Notes: generated from the sequence alone by a model not told the origin. DNA of 64,000 bases from an uncultured Acetatifactor sp. (GCA_910589655.1 CAJUTJ010000004.1:21230-85229), one strand, 5' to 3'; counted from the stretch's first letter, positions 9,081-18,865 are shown. Numbers and translations are program-made.

Positions 9081-9752
9081 ATGGTTGATTTATATTATAT
9101 GGAAGACGATCCCAATATTGCAGGTGCCGTAAAGGAATATCTGGAACGGAAAAATTTCAGAGTGACCATATGTGCCACGCTTGCCACGGCAAGACAGGCC
9201 TTGGAGGCCCATGTCCCTACATTGGTCCTGCTGGACTGGAATATGCCGGACGGGCATGGGGACGGCCTGTGCCGGTGGATCCGCAGCCGCTGGAAGGACC
9301 TGCCTATTATTTTCCTTACCGTCCGGGGGGATTCTGCAGATATCGTATCGGGCTTCCAAAACGGAGCGGACGACTATGTAGTTAAGCCCTTTGCGTTAGA
9401 TGTATTGCATTCCCGGATATTGGCATTGCTGCGCAGATCCGGCAATGCGGCGGAGCAATATCTCTCCTGTGACGGAATCCGGATGGACTTAAACCGGAGG
9501 GCGGTTTTCCGTCATTCGGAGGAAATAGACTTAAGTGCGGCGGAATATGAACTTCTGCTGTATCTGATGCGGAACAAAGGAAAGACTGTAACCAGAGAAA
9601 AAATCTTAGCGCAGGTATGGGACGTAAACGGGAATTATGTAAACAACAACACCCTTACCGTCACCATAAAACGGCTCCGGGATAAGCTTTCCCAGCCCCC
9701 ATGCCTGAAAACGGTCAGAAGTGTGGGATACCGTCTGGAGGATACGATATGA
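9081..9752 (+). CDS. OmpR/PhoB-family response regulator
   Basis: A 223-residue DNA-binding regulator. The receiver domain has the acidic pair in YMEDDPN, the phospho-acceptor Asp52 in LLDWNMPDG and the Lys of VVKPF. The C-terminal winged helix (about residues 130-220) ends with the typical TVRSVGYRLED. The final TGA overlaps the ATG of the kinase gene (ATGA at 9749-9752), so the two are translationally coupled. The following ATPase and FtsX permease suggest that it controls an antimicrobial-peptide or cell-envelope transport module. The ribosome site (GAAAGG, 14 bases from ATG) is weak. Confidence 0.93.
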   Translation: MVDLYYMEDDPNIAGAVKEYLERKNFRVTICATLATARQALEAHVPTLVLLDWNMPDGHGDGLCRWIRSRWKDLPIIFLTVRGDSADIVSGFQNGADDYVVKPFALDVLHSRILALLRRSGNAAEQYLSCDGIRMDLNRRAVFRHSEEIDLSAAEYELLLYLMRNKGKTVTREKILAQVWDVNGNYVNNNTLTVTIKRLRDKLSQPPCLKTVRSVGYRLEDTI

Positions 9753-10994
9753 GCGGGTGGAAAAACAGTTTCGTCACTCTGGGATTTGTATTGTCCGTAA
9801 GCTTAATTGCCTCTGCGGTCTCCGTTCTGCTTGTCTCCCGTCATTACAGCCGGCTTTCGTTTGACCTGATAAACATTGTCTGCGGGGAAATAGCGGAACA
9901 GGATCCGGATGCAAAAAAAGTGATTTCTGCCGCATTAAAGGAATACACCGGCGGAAATGCCGACGGTACGGCAGAAGAGGATATTTTGTCAGCCTTGGGA
10001 TATCGTATCTCTGATTTTTCGGGTTCCGCTTACGGACAGAATATTTTATATGTGCTATTAGGTTTTTTGGCGGGAATCCTTCTTTTTTGTCTTAACTTTT
10101 ATGTATCGAAATAAGGCGGAAGCCATGCGGATTCAGGCTTTAGCAGATTATTTGGAACAGGTCAACACCGGTCAGGCAGTCATTCTCTCCGCTTCCGGTG
10201 AGGATCATTTTTCCAAACTGGAAGATGAAATATACAAGACGGTGACATTTCTCTATCAGACAAAGGATACGGCCATGCAGGCCAGAAATCATTTTGCGGA
10301 AAATCTGTCCAATATTGCACATCAGGTAAAAACACCCATAACGGCCATTTCCCTATCCGTCCAAATGCTGAAGCAGGACATTTCCGGCCAGTCTTCATCC
10401 TGTCCCTGCCCGGATTTCAAGTCCGCCGACCGGATACCCCTCCACTACAGTCAGCTGGAACAGATAGAAAAACAGCTTTTGCGCCTGACTCATTTAGAAG
10501 AAGCTTTGCTCCTATTATCCCGGATTGATGCCGGGACGCTGCTATTGAAAAAAGATGAGGTAGATGTCTTCACATTGCTTGTTCTGGCGGCAGACAACCT
10601 GCAGAAATTATTTGCAGGCTCCGGCGCTTCCGTTGACATACCGGAGCTGGGCGAGATGATGATCTCTGCCGATCTGGACTGGACAATGGAGGCGATTATG
10701 AACCTGTTGAAAAATTGTATGGAGCATAGCAAGGGGGGAACCATCCATTGTACCTATGCACAGAATCCTTTATACACGGAAATTCTTATCCGGGATCATG
10801 GAGAAGGATTCCCGAAAGAAGATATCCCACACCTTTTCGAGCGGTTCTATCGGGGGCGTAACGCGAAGGACGGCGGCATAGGAATCGGCTTGGCTCTGTC
10901 CAAGGAGATAATTGAACGCCAAAACGGGACGATACGGGCAAAAAATATGCCGGAAGGGGGAGCTTGTTTTGAAATCCGTTTCTACAGTCACTGA
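9749..10994 (+). pseudogene. sensor histidine kinase, split by a +1 frame change
   Basis: Two overlapping frames together make one normal kinase. The first (9749-10114) encodes a short cytoplasmic start, a membrane span, about 80 outer residues and a second span ending FCLNFYVSK-stop. The second (10101-10994) begins MYRNKAEAMRIQALADYLEQ, the usual linker just after the second span, and holds the H-box SNIAHQVKTPITAIS, the N-box MNLLKNCMEHS and the G-boxes DHGEGFP and GIGIGLALSKEI. No ribosome site precedes the ATG at 10101. Removing one T from the T-run at 10082-10087 would join the frames. It may be an inactivated gene, a phase-variable gene or a sequencing error. Partner of the response regulator. 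Confidence 0.8.
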
Positions 10995-11145
10995 GTTGTA
11001 ATTTTCATTTGCTATCCTATTAATGAATGCTGAAAGAATTCTTAGGAGTGTTGGAAAATACCACGAAAAACGCAAATGCAGATCCGGGAATTCCAGAGTA
11101 TGTTTCAAAAAATCCTCTGACATGCAGCTGAAAGGAGACTACAAA

Positions 11146-11850
11146 ATGGAAATTCTAAAATGTGAGGACGTCAGAAAAGTATATGGCGACCGCAGCAATC
11201 AAGCAGTGGCGCTGGACGGGATTAACCTGTCGGTAAGCAAGGGGGAATTTGTGGCCATTATCGGGGCATCCGGATCGGGCAAATCTACCTTGCTGCATAT
11301 TCTCGGCAGCGTGGACAAGCCCACGGGCGGAAAAGTCACCATAGACGGAACCGACCTATCCAAATTAAACCAGACACAAGCCGCCATATTCCGCCGCAGA
11401 AAGGTGGGGCTGGTATACCAGTTTTATAACCTGATTCCCACCCTCACGGTGCGGAAAAATATACTCATGCCCCTTGCTCTTGACAAGAAAAAGCCGAATC
11501 AGGAATATTTCGACAAAGTGGTACGTTCCCTTGGCATTTCCGAGAAGCTTGACGCCTTGCCGAACCAGTTATCCGGCGGCCAGCAGCAAAGGGTTGCCAT
11601 TGCCCGCTCATTGATTTACCGTCCGGCCCTGCTTTTGGCGGACGAGCCCACAGGGAATCTGGACCAGAAAAATTCCAAAGAAATTATAGATTTGCTAAAG
11701 CTGTCCAACCGCAATTTTGAGCAGACAATTATATTGATTACCCACGATGAAAAGGTTGCCTTGGAAGCGGAACGTATTATTACCGTTGAGGACGGGCGAA
11801 TCATCAGTGATAAACGGAGGGAGGTGAGCCTGCTGCCGCAAAACCTGTGA
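11146..11850 (+). CDS. MacB/BceA-type ABC transporter ATPase
   Basis: A 234-residue ATPase of the LolD/MacB/BceA class. Walker A is GASGSGKST, the Q-loop is VYQFYNL, the signature is LSGGQQQR and Walker B is LLLADEPTGNLD, with the switch His in LITHDEK. The frame is open upstream, but ATG at 11146 has AAAGGAG nine bases before it. It lies 12 bases before an FtsX-like permease, with which it would form an exporter or a mechanotransmission-type complex. In Firmicutes this order (regulator, kinase, ATPase, permease) is typical of bacitracin/lantibiotic sensing and resistance. The ligand is not known. Confidence 0.93.
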   Translation: MEILKCEDVRKVYGDRSNQAVALDGINLSVSKGEFVAIIGASGSGKSTLLHILGSVDKPTGGKVTIDGTDLSKLNQTQAAIFRRRKVGLVYQFYNLIPTLTVRKNILMPLALDKKKPNQEYFDKVVRSLGISEKLDALPNQLSGGQQQRVAIARSLIYRPALLLADEPTGNLDQKNSKEIIDLLKLSNRNFEQTIILITHDEKVALEAERIITVEDGRIISDKRREVSLLPQNL

Positions 11851-11862
11851 CAGCAGATTGCT

Positions 11863-14115
11863 ATGTGGAAAGATTATTCAGCAGATTATATCAAAAACAA
11901 CCGCTCCTCCGGTTTCTCCGTCAGGCTCTCCGCATTTGTTTCGGCCCTGCTCTTATCCTTATTGTGCGGATTATTTTATAATGCATGGAAATACGAGATT
12001 GAGAGGATTGTATTGGAAGAAGGCGGCTGGCACAGCCGTATCATGGGAGAATTCCGTCAGGAAGACATAGAGAATATAACTTACTTTGTCAATGTAAAGG
12101 ATGTGGTAACGGCAGACACCTCCACCCTGCGTCAGACAGGCTCCTTCGATAATAAGGAGGGCGAAACGGTAATAGATATCTATTTCGACGATCTGCGGGC
12201 CGTGCTCCCGGACACTCCCCGCATTGCAGAGTTGTTGGGGGTTCCTGCGGAACAGATTGTCTATAACTATCCCCTTTTGGCCATGTATTTGATCCGTGAT
12301 TCCCGGGATACGGCGCCCAGACTTGTGTTTCCGCTGTTTATCGTAATAACGGCAATGGCTTCCTTTTCGTTAATTGTGATCATTCATAATGCCTTTGCGG
12401 TGTCCATGAATGCAAGAATTCATCAATTCGGTATTTTTTCCAGTATCGGAGCCACGCCAAAGCAGATCCGGACATGCCTCCTGCAGGAGGCCGCCGCTCT
12501 TTGCGCCGTGCCCATATTGGCCGGGAACCTGCTTGGCATTGCAGGCAGTATGGGGCTGATGCTGATGACAAATGTTTTGCTGGGAGACGATATTCCGGGA
12601 CGGCACAAAGCAATTCCCGGTTATCATCCTCTGGTTTTGTTACTGACACTGTTGCTTACGGTGATAACCTTATGGATTTCCGCATGGCTTCCGGCGGTAA
12701 AATTAAGCAGACTGACGCCCCTTGAAGCCATTAAGAACACAGGAGAACTACAGTTAAAGCGCAAAAAAAGCTCTCCTTTACTCACGCTGCTGTTCGGTGT
12801 GGAAGGGGAGCTGGCAGGCAATGCATTAAAAGCACAGCGGAAAGCCTTGCGGACCACATCCTTGTCCCTTATTTTTTCATGCATGGCATTTACCATTATG
12901 CAGTGCTTCTTCACCCTTTCGGGAATCAGCACAAAAGAAACCTATTTTGAAAGGTATCAAAATGTATGGGATATTATGATTACCGTTAAGGACACAGAAG
13001 TGGATGCTTTTGAAGAGACAGAGGCCCTTCAGGGACTTGCCGCAGCGGAAAGCGCCATTGTTTACCAGAAAGGGACCGCAAAGAGAATCATCACGGAAGA
13101 AGAAATGAGCGAAAACATGAAGTCTTTCGGCGGTTTTTCCCTTGCGTCCGGCAATTATGTAACGCAAACCAACGACGGATGGCTGGTAAATGCTCCCTTG
13201 GTCATATTGGACGATAACAGCTTTTTCACTTATTGTGAGCAGCTCGGCATTCCGCCGCGGCTTGACGGAGCAGTGATCCTAAACCGGATCCGGGATGTGA
13301 CCAATCCTGACTTCAGGCATCCTGTCTACATGCCCTATCTAAGAGTTCCGGATACTCCGGAAAACGCGGTCAGTGTATTGAGGCAGTCCGGCAGCGAAGA
13401 CGGGACGGCAGTTCTTCCGGTTCTGTCTTATACCGAAAAGGAGCCTATGTTAAGAGAACAGTATGCATCACTTGATTATTATGAACTTGTGCATTTTATT
13501 CCGGCATCTTTGTGGAAACAAATAAAAGGACAAATCGGCGGTGCCGAAGAGGATGTCCGCATTTGTGTTCTCGGCGGAGAAAATGCTTCCTTGGAGGAAT
13601 TGGACGTGTTACAAGGCCGGATCGAAGAGCTTCTGGGTCGGAAATATACCCTCGAAAGTGAAAACCGTATTCGGGAATATGAAACCAATCACACTCAAAT
13701 CGCGGGCATGAAAGCTGTCTTTGGAGGCTTCTGCATCCTGCTTGCAGTGATCGGAATCGGAAATGTGTTTTCCAATACATTAGGATTTGTGCGGCAGAGA
13801 AAAAGAGAATTCGCCAGATATATGTCCGTGGGACTGACACCCGGGAAAATCCGGAAAATGTTCTGCATTGAAGCGTTGGTTCTGGCTGGCAGGCCCATTG
13901 CGATTACCCTTCCGGCGGCAGTCATCGCAGTGGGGTATATGCTGAAGCTCAGTTATGTGGAAGCCGGGGAGTTTTTTGCGGAAGCGCCTTTACTTTCCGT
14001 CACTGCTTTTATGCTGGCCATTTTAGGTTCCGTGGCGCTGGCATACTATTTTGCATGGCGAAATGTACGCAATATCAGCCTCGCTGAGGTTCTTAGAGAT
14101 GATACAATGATGTAA
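11863..14115 (+). CDS. FtsX-like ABC transporter permease
   Basis: A 750-residue membrane protein with one N-terminal span (residues about 25-45), a small outer region, a three-span FtsX block (about 150-270) containing FGIFSSIGATPKQIR, a further span and large outer domain (about 330-610), and a second three-span block (about 620-745) containing RYMSVGLTPGKIRKMF. The two SIGATPKQIR-like sequences are the coupling helices that contact the ATPase. Ten-span BceB permeases are shorter (about 650 residues) with the outer domain between spans 7 and 8, which this resembles. The ribosome site is poor, so translation is probably coupled to the ATPase gene 12 bases upstream. Confidence 0.9.
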   Translation: MWKDYSADYIKNNRSSGFSVRLSAFVSALLLSLLCGLFYNAWKYEIERIVLEEGGWHSRIMGEFRQEDIENITYFVNVKDVVTADTSTLRQTGSFDNKEGETVIDIYFDDLRAVLPDTPRIAELLGVPAEQIVYNYPLLAMYLIRDSRDTAPRLVFPLFIVITAMASFSLIVIIHNAFAVSMNARIHQFGIFSSIGATPKQIRTCLLQEAAALCAVPILAGNLLGIAGSMGLMLMTNVLLGDDIPGRHKAIPGYHPLVLLLTLLLTVITLWISAWLPAVKLSRLTPLEAIKNTGELQLKRKKSSPLLTLLFGVEGELAGNALKAQRKALRTTSLSLIFSCMAFTIMQCFFTLSGISTKETYFERYQNVWDIMITVKDTEVDAFEETEALQGLAAAESAIVYQKGTAKRIITEEEMSENMKSFGGFSLASGNYVTQTNDGWLVNAPLVILDDNSFFTYCEQLGIPPRLDGAVILNRIRDVTNPDFRHPVYMPYLRVPDTPENAVSVLRQSGSEDGTAVLPVLSYTEKEPMLREQYASLDYYELVHFIPASLWKQIKGQIGGAEEDVRICVLGGENASLEELDVLQGRIEELLGRKYTLESENRIREYETNHTQIAGMKAVFGGFCILLAVIGIGNVFSNTLGFVRQRKREFARYMSVGLTPGKIRKMFCIEALVLAGRPIAITLPAAVIAVGYMLKLSYVEAGEFFAEAPLLSVTAFMLAILGSVALAYYFAWRNVRNISLAEVLRDDTMM

Positions 14116-14163
14116 AACGGCGGTTCGGATTTCCGTAATTTCAATAAGCAGATCAGCGGGTAG

Positions 14164-14200
14164 CGGCTGTGTCATCAAATGCAGCCGTTATCTGTTTTGT
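14164..14200 (+). terminator. weak hairpin terminator after FtsX permease
   Basis: CGGCTG (14164-14169) pairs with CAGCCG (14182-14187), followed by an interrupted T-rich run (TTATCTGTTTT). It lies between the convergent permease and AraC genes. The stem is only six pairs, so the call is tentative. Confidence 0.35.
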
Positions 14201-14271
14201 TATCTGTCTTGTTATCCGTCCCCTTAATTTTTTCCGTTTCTACCGTTTGGGGCTGAAAGCTGCTGCAGCCT

Positions 14272-15114
14272 CTAATCCGAATCGTTTGTCCGGCAGCAGA
14301 TCTGATAGTACTCTCCCGGCGTCATCTGGAATTCTTTCTTAAACGCTCGGAAAAAGTGATTGTATCCGGCAAAACCTGCTTTTGCATATACATGGCTTAC
14401 GGGCATCCCTTCCGCGATATATCTGGCGCAGAGAGCCAGCTTAGTTTTTATAATATAACTGTGTACGGTCTGGCCTGTCCCTTTTTTAAATTCTCTTTGG
14501 ATATGTCTCCGGCTGATATTGAATTCCTGCTCCAGCCGTTCCAGCGGAATTTCTTCCGTAATGTGCTCTTTGATATAGAACATCAGGGAATCTAAAAGCA
14601 TTTCCTTCATTTCCGGTTCTTTCGGGGCTTCTTTTTCCGTCTGCCGGAATGCCCGGGCCAGAAAAACGGCAACCAAAGAGAGCAGTCCGAATCTATAGAC
14701 GGAATTGCCAAGCTCCGATGTTTTTTCCTGTTTCGACAAATCCCTGATTAGATTTTTAGTAATCATTATCAGACTGTTTTCGGCAGTGACCGACATATAT
14801 TTCGAAGGCAGTGCCGCAAAATGCGCCATAAAATTCATCTCATCACCGGAAAGCTCCTGTAAAAGCTTTTCCGAAAATTGGATGGAGAGCAGTTCCGGAG
14901 GAAAAGAACCCGATGCACCGGACAGCGTCAGTGAAGCGTCCGGCTTGATCATCAAAATCTCATGGATGCCGCAGCGAAATTGCCGTTCTGCGTATTTGTA
15001 ATAGTAGCTTCCCGTTTTTGCGAGAATAAACCGATAGTATCCTCCGGAAGAGACCGAAATTTTTTCGGATCCTTCACATCTTATTTCCGAGATCAGATAC
15101 CCATTCTTCTCCAT
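14272..15114 (-). CDS. AraC-family transcriptional regulator with cupin-like sensor
   Basis: A 280-residue regulator. Residues 1-110 form a beta-rich, cupin-like ligand-binding part (SGGYYRFILAKTGSYYYKYAE). The last 100 residues are an AraC DNA-binding domain with RRHIQREFKKGTGQTVHSYI and YAKAGFAGYNHFFRAFKKEF. ATG at 15114 is preceded by GGAAGGAGACAGAC and starts the homologous region; the open frame extends 62 codons further upstream without conserved sequence. It is convergent with the FtsX permease and divergent from the membrane alpha/beta hydrolase 365 bases away, which is a candidate target. Confidence 0.88.
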   Translation of the reverse strand: MEKNGYLISEIRCEGSEKISVSSGGYYRFILAKTGSYYYKYAERQFRCGIHEILMIKPDASLTLSGASGSFPPELLSIQFSEKLLQELSGDEMNFMAHFAALPSKYMSVTAENSLIMITKNLIRDLSKQEKTSELGNSVYRFGLLSLVAVFLARAFRQTEKEAPKEPEMKEMLLDSLMFYIKEHITEEIPLERLEQEFNISRRHIQREFKKGTGQTVHSYIIKTKLALCARYIAEGMPVSHVYAKAGFAGYNHFFRAFKKEFQMTPGEYYQICCRTNDSD

Positions 15115-15479
15115 GTCTGTCTCCTTCCATTTTGATTTAAGATTTCTTAGAGCAGACAATTTTTTGCCTGCGTCAAACGCTGCTTGGTGTATACAGCCTA
15201 TATTTCCCAAACTGTTAAAGCAATTAGGGAATTGCCCGAAAAATGTATTGGCGTCACATGACATTTCTTCTCCGGATTCGGCATTCGGCCAAACAGGCAT
15301 TTAGTAATTAGTATGAGAAAAGCCTCCTTAAAAAATTTACAGCCATTATATATTTTATATTGGCAATTATCAATATTACCGCCGCCATGATGTCACTTTT
15401 TGCGTGCATCTTGTCCGTATATGTATATGATCCTTTTTATCAATTATTTATAATTGATTTTACAAGGAGGTATTTCATT

Positions 15480-17381
15480 ATGAAAGCAAATGAACAAAAG
15501 AGGGTTACTCCTCAAAAGGCGCTCGTGTTTTCGCTGCTCTTCACCTTACTCTTTACTGCATTGTCCGGAGGGATTCTCCGAGACTGGGGAAAAATCAGTA
15601 TTTCTACGGTAAGCTTGAGCACTGTGAGCGGAAACAGGATATCGGCGCGGATTTTCAAACCGGACTCCGCTACGGCGGAGCGTCCCGCTCCCACGGTTAT
15701 TCTCACCCATGGACTGACGGTCAACAAAGAGAGCTATTCCCAGTATGGGCTGGAGCTTGCCCGCAGAGGGTTCGTAGTGATTCTGCCCGACATGTTAAAT
15801 CATGGGGATTCCGACATTATCGGACCGGAGATTTATTTTGCACCCACAGAAGTAAACGATGCTTATGGCTCCTATGCGGCGGTGAGATATGCCAAAACTC
15901 TGGACTATGTGGATCAGTCCCAGATCGGCGTTGCAGGACATTCTGCCGGCGGACAGTCGGCAAATAACTGCGTCAGACTGGATAATCTGGAGGAAGCTCC
16001 TGCCATTTCCGCGGTTTATCTGATTTCTTCCGATCCAGCATTTACGGATGAAACGGGGGCTTGGACAAATATTTACGGCTCCAGAGACTTCGGGCTTTAT
16101 TATACGATCTACGACCATGTCTATTTCAAGGGAATCGATTCGGAAGGGCAGCCGATGAACGTACAGCAATGGCTGAGTTCAGACAGTGCAAAGTCCCTGT
16201 TTGCCTTCGGACAGGATCCCTCTGCCTTTGAGGGCGGCCATGTGGTTCCCGGCCATACCTACATAGCTGAGATAGAAGGCCAGCAGGCTCTCCGCCGGGT
16301 CAATTCCGCCAAGGAAATACACGCAAAGCCTCAGGGCGGGTCTAATGCCCTTGCTGCTGTCTGCGACTTTTTCCAAGACTGCTTTGAAGCGCCCAATTAT
16401 ATAGTCGGCCAAAACCAACGTTATGCCCTTTTGACAGTCAGCAATCTGTTTGGGCTGTTGGGAGTCCTTATGTGCTGTGTATCCTGTTTGGGCTGTATGA
16501 TACCGACAAAATTCTTCGCATGTCTGCAGAAAGGGGAAGCGGCTGCTCTGCGTCCGGCACCTGACAAAAAAGGAAAAAAATGGTTCTGGATACTGACGGT
16601 TTTGAACTGTGTTTTTGCCTTCTGCAGTATCAGCGGAATATTCTTTCTAGGGTTCGGTTATTGCTGTTCTACTGTTTTTTCTCAGCAGCCTTCAAACATT
16701 TACGCACTTTGGGCGCTGCTTAACGGAATATTTATGCTGATTACGTCTTTTGTCTCTTATGCATTATACGGAAGGAAAAACGGGGCTTCTCCGGAAGACT
16801 GGGGGCTGAAAATTTCGCCCGCACAGCTTCTGAAAAGCATACTGGCTGCTTTGGCCGCCTGTGCGGCGGTATTCCTTATCGTGGCGGCGGCAAACCGTAT
16901 ATTTGACGTGGATTATCATTATTACTTTTGGGGGTTAAAAAATATTCCCGTCAAAAATCTAGGTGTGTTCTTTGCATATCTTCCCGCATACCTGATTTTC
17001 GGTATCACCGTATCCATTGCATTGAACAGCGCATATCACTGTAAAATAGGCAAAGAACCGGAATGGGTAAATGATTTGTTCTTCGCTGTAATGAATATGC
17101 TGCCGGCTCTCGTAATCACCTTCGTGGGCTATTATCTCTATGCAAAGAGCGGGGTGAAACCTTTTGTATTTGGTTCTACTTATACCTATACATATACAAT
17201 CAATGCCATCCCTGTCTTCCCGGTAGCTGTCATTTTAATCCGGCGGTTGTTTAAACGGTGTAATAACCCTTATATTCCCGGCATCATAGCAGGTATCCTT
17301 TTATGCTGGCTGCAGGTATCCTGTTCCTTCACCCTTCATGCCAATATGTACTACGGGCCAATGGCGGCTTATCTGCCTTAA
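15480..17381 (+). CDS. alpha/beta hydrolase fused to multi-span membrane domain
   Basis: The 633-residue protein begins with a membrane span (residues about 14-35), then an alpha/beta-hydrolase domain (about 50-290): the oxyanion region is THGLTVNKESYS and the nucleophile elbow is GHSAGG with Ser155; GGHVVPGHTYIAEIE could provide the catalytic His. The last 300 residues hold about eight membrane spans. The soluble part is probably outside the cell. ATG at 15480 is preceded by AAGGAGGTATTTCATT, which fixes the start although the frame is open 40 codons earlier. Serine hydrolases of this fused type have no established substrate. It is a single-gene unit, divergent from an AraC regulator. Confidence 0.78.
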   Translation: MKANEQKRVTPQKALVFSLLFTLLFTALSGGILRDWGKISISTVSLSTVSGNRISARIFKPDSATAERPAPTVILTHGLTVNKESYSQYGLELARRGFVVILPDMLNHGDSDIIGPEIYFAPTEVNDAYGSYAAVRYAKTLDYVDQSQIGVAGHSAGGQSANNCVRLDNLEEAPAISAVYLISSDPAFTDETGAWTNIYGSRDFGLYYTIYDHVYFKGIDSEGQPMNVQQWLSSDSAKSLFAFGQDPSAFEGGHVVPGHTYIAEIEGQQALRRVNSAKEIHAKPQGGSNALAAVCDFFQDCFEAPNYIVGQNQRYALLTVSNLFGLLGVLMCCVSCLGCMIPTKFFACLQKGEAAALRPAPDKKGKKWFWILTVLNCVFAFCSISGIFFLGFGYCCSTVFSQQPSNIYALWALLNGIFMLITSFVSYALYGRKNGASPEDWGLKISPAQLLKSILAALAACAAVFLIVAAANRIFDVDYHYYFWGLKNIPVKNLGVFFAYLPAYLIFGITVSIALNSAYHCKIGKEPEWVNDLFFAVMNMLPALVITFVGYYLYAKSGVKPFVFGSTYTYTYTINAIPVFPVAVILIRRLFKRCNNPYIPGIIAGILLCWLQVSCSFTLHANMYYGPMAAYLP

Positions 17382-17436
17382 CGGCTTAACGGATCTTAAA
17401 TATTCCGCATAAGCTCCCGCACGGCGCAAGACCAAA

Positions 17437-17482
17437 ATAGGATGTGACGAAATCAAAAGTACAGCGATTCCGTTACATCCTA
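17437..17482. repeat. inverted repeat between convergent genes
   Basis: TAGGATGTGACG and CGTTACATCCTA form a 12-pair stem (one G-T pair) around a 20-base loop. It lies after the hydrolase gene and before the end of the convergent AraC gene. It could act as a transcription end for either strand, but there is no clean T-run. Confidence 0.4.
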
Positions 17483-17635
17483 ATTCTATTCTACAATATT
17501 TAATTCTTTGCCCCTCTGCAAATCCTTCCGTTTTAAACGAGATGCTTCTATGTTTCAATATACCAAAGTATATCGGAAATAACAGCAGTTGTATTCAGAT
17601 AGAACAGAGAATTATTTCGCTTTTGGTAAGGTTGA

Positions 17636-18517
17636 TTATGCCTTCTTCTCGTTTACGGCAATCCATATCTCACAGCTATAGTCGGGGTTCTGCACATCGG
17701 CCGAAGGATAAACCTCAAGCTCAATGCCGCTGCCGTATTCGTAAACGCTGCTCTGAGGGAAGAACTCCGTGCATATTTTCTTGTAGGTCTCCCGAAATGC
17801 ATCCGGCATACGGCCCTTGCATTGGAATACCGCATAGGTGTACGCGGGGATCTCCACGATTTCAAAACCCTCTTCCGCAACCGGCTGGCCGTTGTACTCC
17901 GCGCCGATTCCATAGGGGAATCCGGAATCCGCCATTTCTCCGGAAAAGCAGATGCCCAGCACGCCGTGCAAATGATCGAAATTCGCGTATTTGCAAAGTG
18001 CTTCCATGGTATTGTCCCGATTCATCTCGCCCCAAAACGCTGATATATCGGCAGTGGCAGTCTCACCCTGTGGTTTGTTAACCTGTTTTTTCCTGCAAAT
18101 TACCTGAAATGCTTCTCTTTTTTCGATTCTGTAGTCCATCAGATTACCTCCGTCTATAATTAGTTTCACGGAAAGTCGGGAAAAGGATTTAATTTGGCCG
18201 CCTTTGCGGGCTTCCGTCGGTGTGATGCCGTGAAACCGGGTGAAGGCACGGCTAAAGCTTTCCGGCGTGTCATACCCATATTTCACCGCAACGTCGATTA
18301 CCTTACTGCCTTTCCGGGACAACTCATCGGCGGCAATGGACAACCTGCGCATACGAATGTAATCGCCCAAAGTATAACCACAGAGCATGCTGAACATTCT
18401 CTGAAAATGAAAGGATGACGAGGCGGCCTCCCTTGCCACGGCTTCATAATCAATTTCTTCTGTCAAATGCGTCTCGGCATAGTTAATCGCGCGCTGTATT
18501 CCGGCAATCCAATCCAT
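17636..18517 (-). CDS. AraC regulator with GyrI-like effector domain, paralogue 1
   Basis: A 293-residue protein with an N-terminal AraC DNA-binding domain (residues 1-110, with ASSSFHFQRMFSMLCGYTLGDYI and AVKYGYDTPESFSRAFTRFHGITP) and a C-terminal GyrI-like/effector-binding domain (about 125-290, ending in CEIWIAVNEK). This is the Rob/BmrR-like layout in which small ligands bind the GyrI fold. It is a clear paralogue of the gene at 31572-32465. The ATG follows AAGGGAGAGTACCT. Its promoter region holds two copies of AGCAGTGTCAG 38 bases apart, a candidate autoregulatory operator. Divergent from the TetR/ABC group. Confidence 0.9.
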   Translation of the reverse strand: MDWIAGIQRAINYAETHLTEEIDYEAVAREAASSSFHFQRMFSMLCGYTLGDYIRMRRLSIAADELSRKGSKVIDVAVKYGYDTPESFSRAFTRFHGITPTEARKGGQIKSFSRLSVKLIIDGGNLMDYRIEKREAFQVICRKKQVNKPQGETATADISAFWGEMNRDNTMEALCKYANFDHLHGVLGICFSGEMADSGFPYGIGAEYNGQPVAEEGFEIVEIPAYTYAVFQCKGRMPDAFRETYKKICTEFFPQSSVYEYGSGIELEVYPSADVQNPDYSCEIWIAVNEKKA

Positions 18518-18543
18518 AGGTACTCTCCCTTCCGTATGACCTT

Positions 18544-18597
18544 ATTATAGCAGTGTCAGAATCCCGTTTCCTGACATCCTGTGCGGAGCAGTGTCAG
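18544..18597 (-). promoter_or_regulatory. AraC promoter with direct-repeat operator
   Basis: On the minus strand TATAAT (18544-18549) lies 26 bases before the AraC/GyrI start. The 11-mer AGCAGTGTCAG (as read on the plus strand) occurs at 18549-18559 and again at 18587-18597, so one copy touches the -10 box and the other lies upstream of the -35 position. Same-orientation sites are the normal target arrangement of AraC-family proteins. No binding data are implied. Confidence 0.5.
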
Positions 18598-18745
18598 GGC
18601 CGTTCCCGGCAGCTTCACGGTACATCCGCTTGAGAAGACATATATCTCGGGATTGCAACCTGCTTTTTTGGTATATCGTATTTATTATACAACATTATTT
18701 TCTACACATAAATATTTATAGTCTTCTCAAAAACGGTCAACGGCG

Positions 18746-18812
18746 TATAATTATTACTGTGCACTCGCTGTCGCCGCGAGGTTTTATCACGCTGTTTCTG
18801 CGTGATAAAACC
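18746..18812 (+). promoter_or_regulatory. TetR leader: -10 box and strong hairpin
   Basis: A TATAAT box at 18746-18751 is followed by a perfect 13-pair stem-loop, GGTTTTATCACGC (18780-18792) with GCGTGATAAAACC (18800-18812) and loop TGTTTCT. There is no T-run, so it is not a standard terminator. It lies 53 bases before the TetR start codon, within the putative leader. No convincing -35 box is seen. Confidence 0.45.
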
Positions 18813-18865
18813 GAGACAGACATGCGCGAAATCGCTGCAGACAGCACCACGAAAGGGATAATATT

